From: JAFGPJ01 sp964439135
GTDB taxonomy: Bacteria; Planctomycetota; Phycisphaerae; Sedimentisphaerales; Anaerobacaceae
Reading direction: 5' to 3'
DNA: 12,931 nt
Assembly: GCA_964439135.1 (NCBI GenBank)
Contig: CAYTNN010000136.1
Span: forward strand, 1 to 12,931
Shown: one piece after another, positions 12,509-12,931 of the stretch
Layout of the letters: every line of letters begins with the position of its first letter
Numbering within the stretch: the first letter of the stretch is position 1
Position numbers and translations under genes: made by a program
The notes under the pieces: model-generated
What the model was told of the DNA's origin: nothing
The model's database searches: none
Seen by the model: only the letters and a program-made list of their open reading frames with translations

Positions 12509-12931
12509 CTATTCGGCCGGCTCCTGAGTTTCTTTCACGGGGACTTTTGAGCGGCTCACCGGTTTACTTCGCCACCATGTAGCGAGAACCGAGCCGGAAA
12601 TATTCATCCATGGCCCGAAGATAGCAGGTGCAAGGGCTACTTTCGCATTATCTGTTGCGATATCAGAGACAGTCATTGCCAATCCCGAAGCCATACCGCC
12701 ATTCTGAAGACCAACTTCTATAGCTACCGTCCGGCAATCAGTTTCACTCAAACGCGCTGCCCGAGCTCCCCAGTAACCTAAAACATAACCAATTGCATTA
12801 TGCAGGATACCGGCACAAATCAGTAATGGACCGATTTTTAATAAATCCCCTGCTGAACGGGCGGTAATAATAGCAATAATAAAGCAAATCCCAACCATGG
12901 AAACTAATGGCAAAACCTTGTCCATCCAGTG
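12509..12931 (-). CDS. Bile acid:sodium symporter family (BASS) transporter, C-terminal part (runs off right edge)
   Basis: About 140 codons of an inner-membrane transporter are visible; the frame stays open to the window edge, so the N-terminal half lies outside. Counting from the Met at 12925, hydrophobic segments lie near 5-21, 32-51 and 96-117. EVGLQNGG at 70-77 matches the conserved EVGxQN motif that in bacterial ASBT homologues helps form a sodium site. The stop TAG is 54 nt before the GH78 start, on the same strand, so co-transcription is likely. The family moves organic anions with Na+; the broader superfamily also includes the KdgT ketodeoxygluconate permeases. Import of a sugar acid or other organic acid from pectin breakdown is a reasonable guess from context, but the substrate cannot be read from the sequence. 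Confidence 0.88.
   Translation of the reverse strand, partial: HWMDKVLPLVSMVGICFIIAIITARSAGDLLKIGPLLICAGILHNAIGYVLGYWGARAARLSETDCRTVAIEVGLQNGGMASGLAMTVSDIATDNAKVALAPAIFGPWMNISGSVLATWWRSKPVSRSKVPVKETQEPAE

Noticed and set aside
1..12931. Bacteroidetes-type polysaccharide utilisation locus
   Set aside because: No SusC/SusD-like genes, no hybrid two-component regulator and no AT-rich Bacteroidetes-type promoter motifs are visible, and the PQQ-like protein start points to the PVC group.
1..12931. tRNA or rRNA genes, CRISPR arrays, insertion sequences, attachment sites
   Set aside because: The window is almost fully occupied by the listed coding regions; I saw no direct-repeat arrays, transposase motifs or tRNA-like folds in the short gaps.

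Overview
The window is one co-oriented run of carbohydrate-degrading genes, all on the minus strand, so transcription runs from the high-coordinate end to the low end. It reads as part of a pectin utilisation locus aimed at rhamnogalacturonan (RG-I or RG-II) and its arabinan or galactose-type side chains. Every complete protein begins with a Sec-type signal peptide, so the enzymes should work outside the cytoplasm. No SusC/SusD-like pair, TonB-dependent receptor, regulator, RNA gene, mobile element or CRISPR array is visible. The export signals, the absence of SusC/D and the N-terminal WPGWRGP motif of the last gene (common in PQQ-like propeller proteins of Planctomycetes and relatives) suggest a Planctomycetota/PVC-group bacterium, perhaps Phycisphaerae-like. 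This taxonomic call is inference from gene content only.

Layout in transcription order: (1) C-terminal part of a bile acid:sodium symporter family (BASS) transporter, running off the right edge; (2) GH78 alpha-L-rhamnosidase; (3) GH97 retaining-type alpha-galactosidase or beta-L-arabinopyranosidase; (4) a GH65-like (alpha/alpha)6-barrel protein of unknown specificity; (5) a two-domain protein with a CE12-like SGNH acetylesterase at the N-terminus and a GH43/GH32-like propeller at the C-terminus; (6) GH43 endo-arabinanase-like enzyme; (7) a 201-bp gap with a candidate sigma70-type promoter, a 9-bp inverted repeat and a short leader ORF; (8) PL11 rhamnogalacturonan lyase; (9) N-terminal part of a PQQ-like beta-propeller protein, running off the left edge.

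Genes 3 to 6 are packed tightly (6-nt gap, 0-nt gap, 4-nt ATGA overlap), and genes 4 to 6 lack good Shine-Dalgarno sequences, which points to translational coupling. GH78 and GH97 have their own strong ribosome binding sites. Together the set could cut the rhamnogalacturonan backbone (PL11), deacetylate it (CE12), remove rhamnose (GH78), trim arabinan (GH43) and remove alpha-galactose or beta-L-arabinopyranose (GH97). The Na+-coupled BASS transporter may import a small organic anion made by the pathway. Hand counts on sampled lines put the transporter plus GH78 at roughly 44-48% G+C and the rest at roughly 58%, so the cluster may be a composite.

The most interesting leads are the CE12-propeller fusion, the unclassified GH65-like enzyme with its TTG start, and the regulatory region in front of the PL11 gene.
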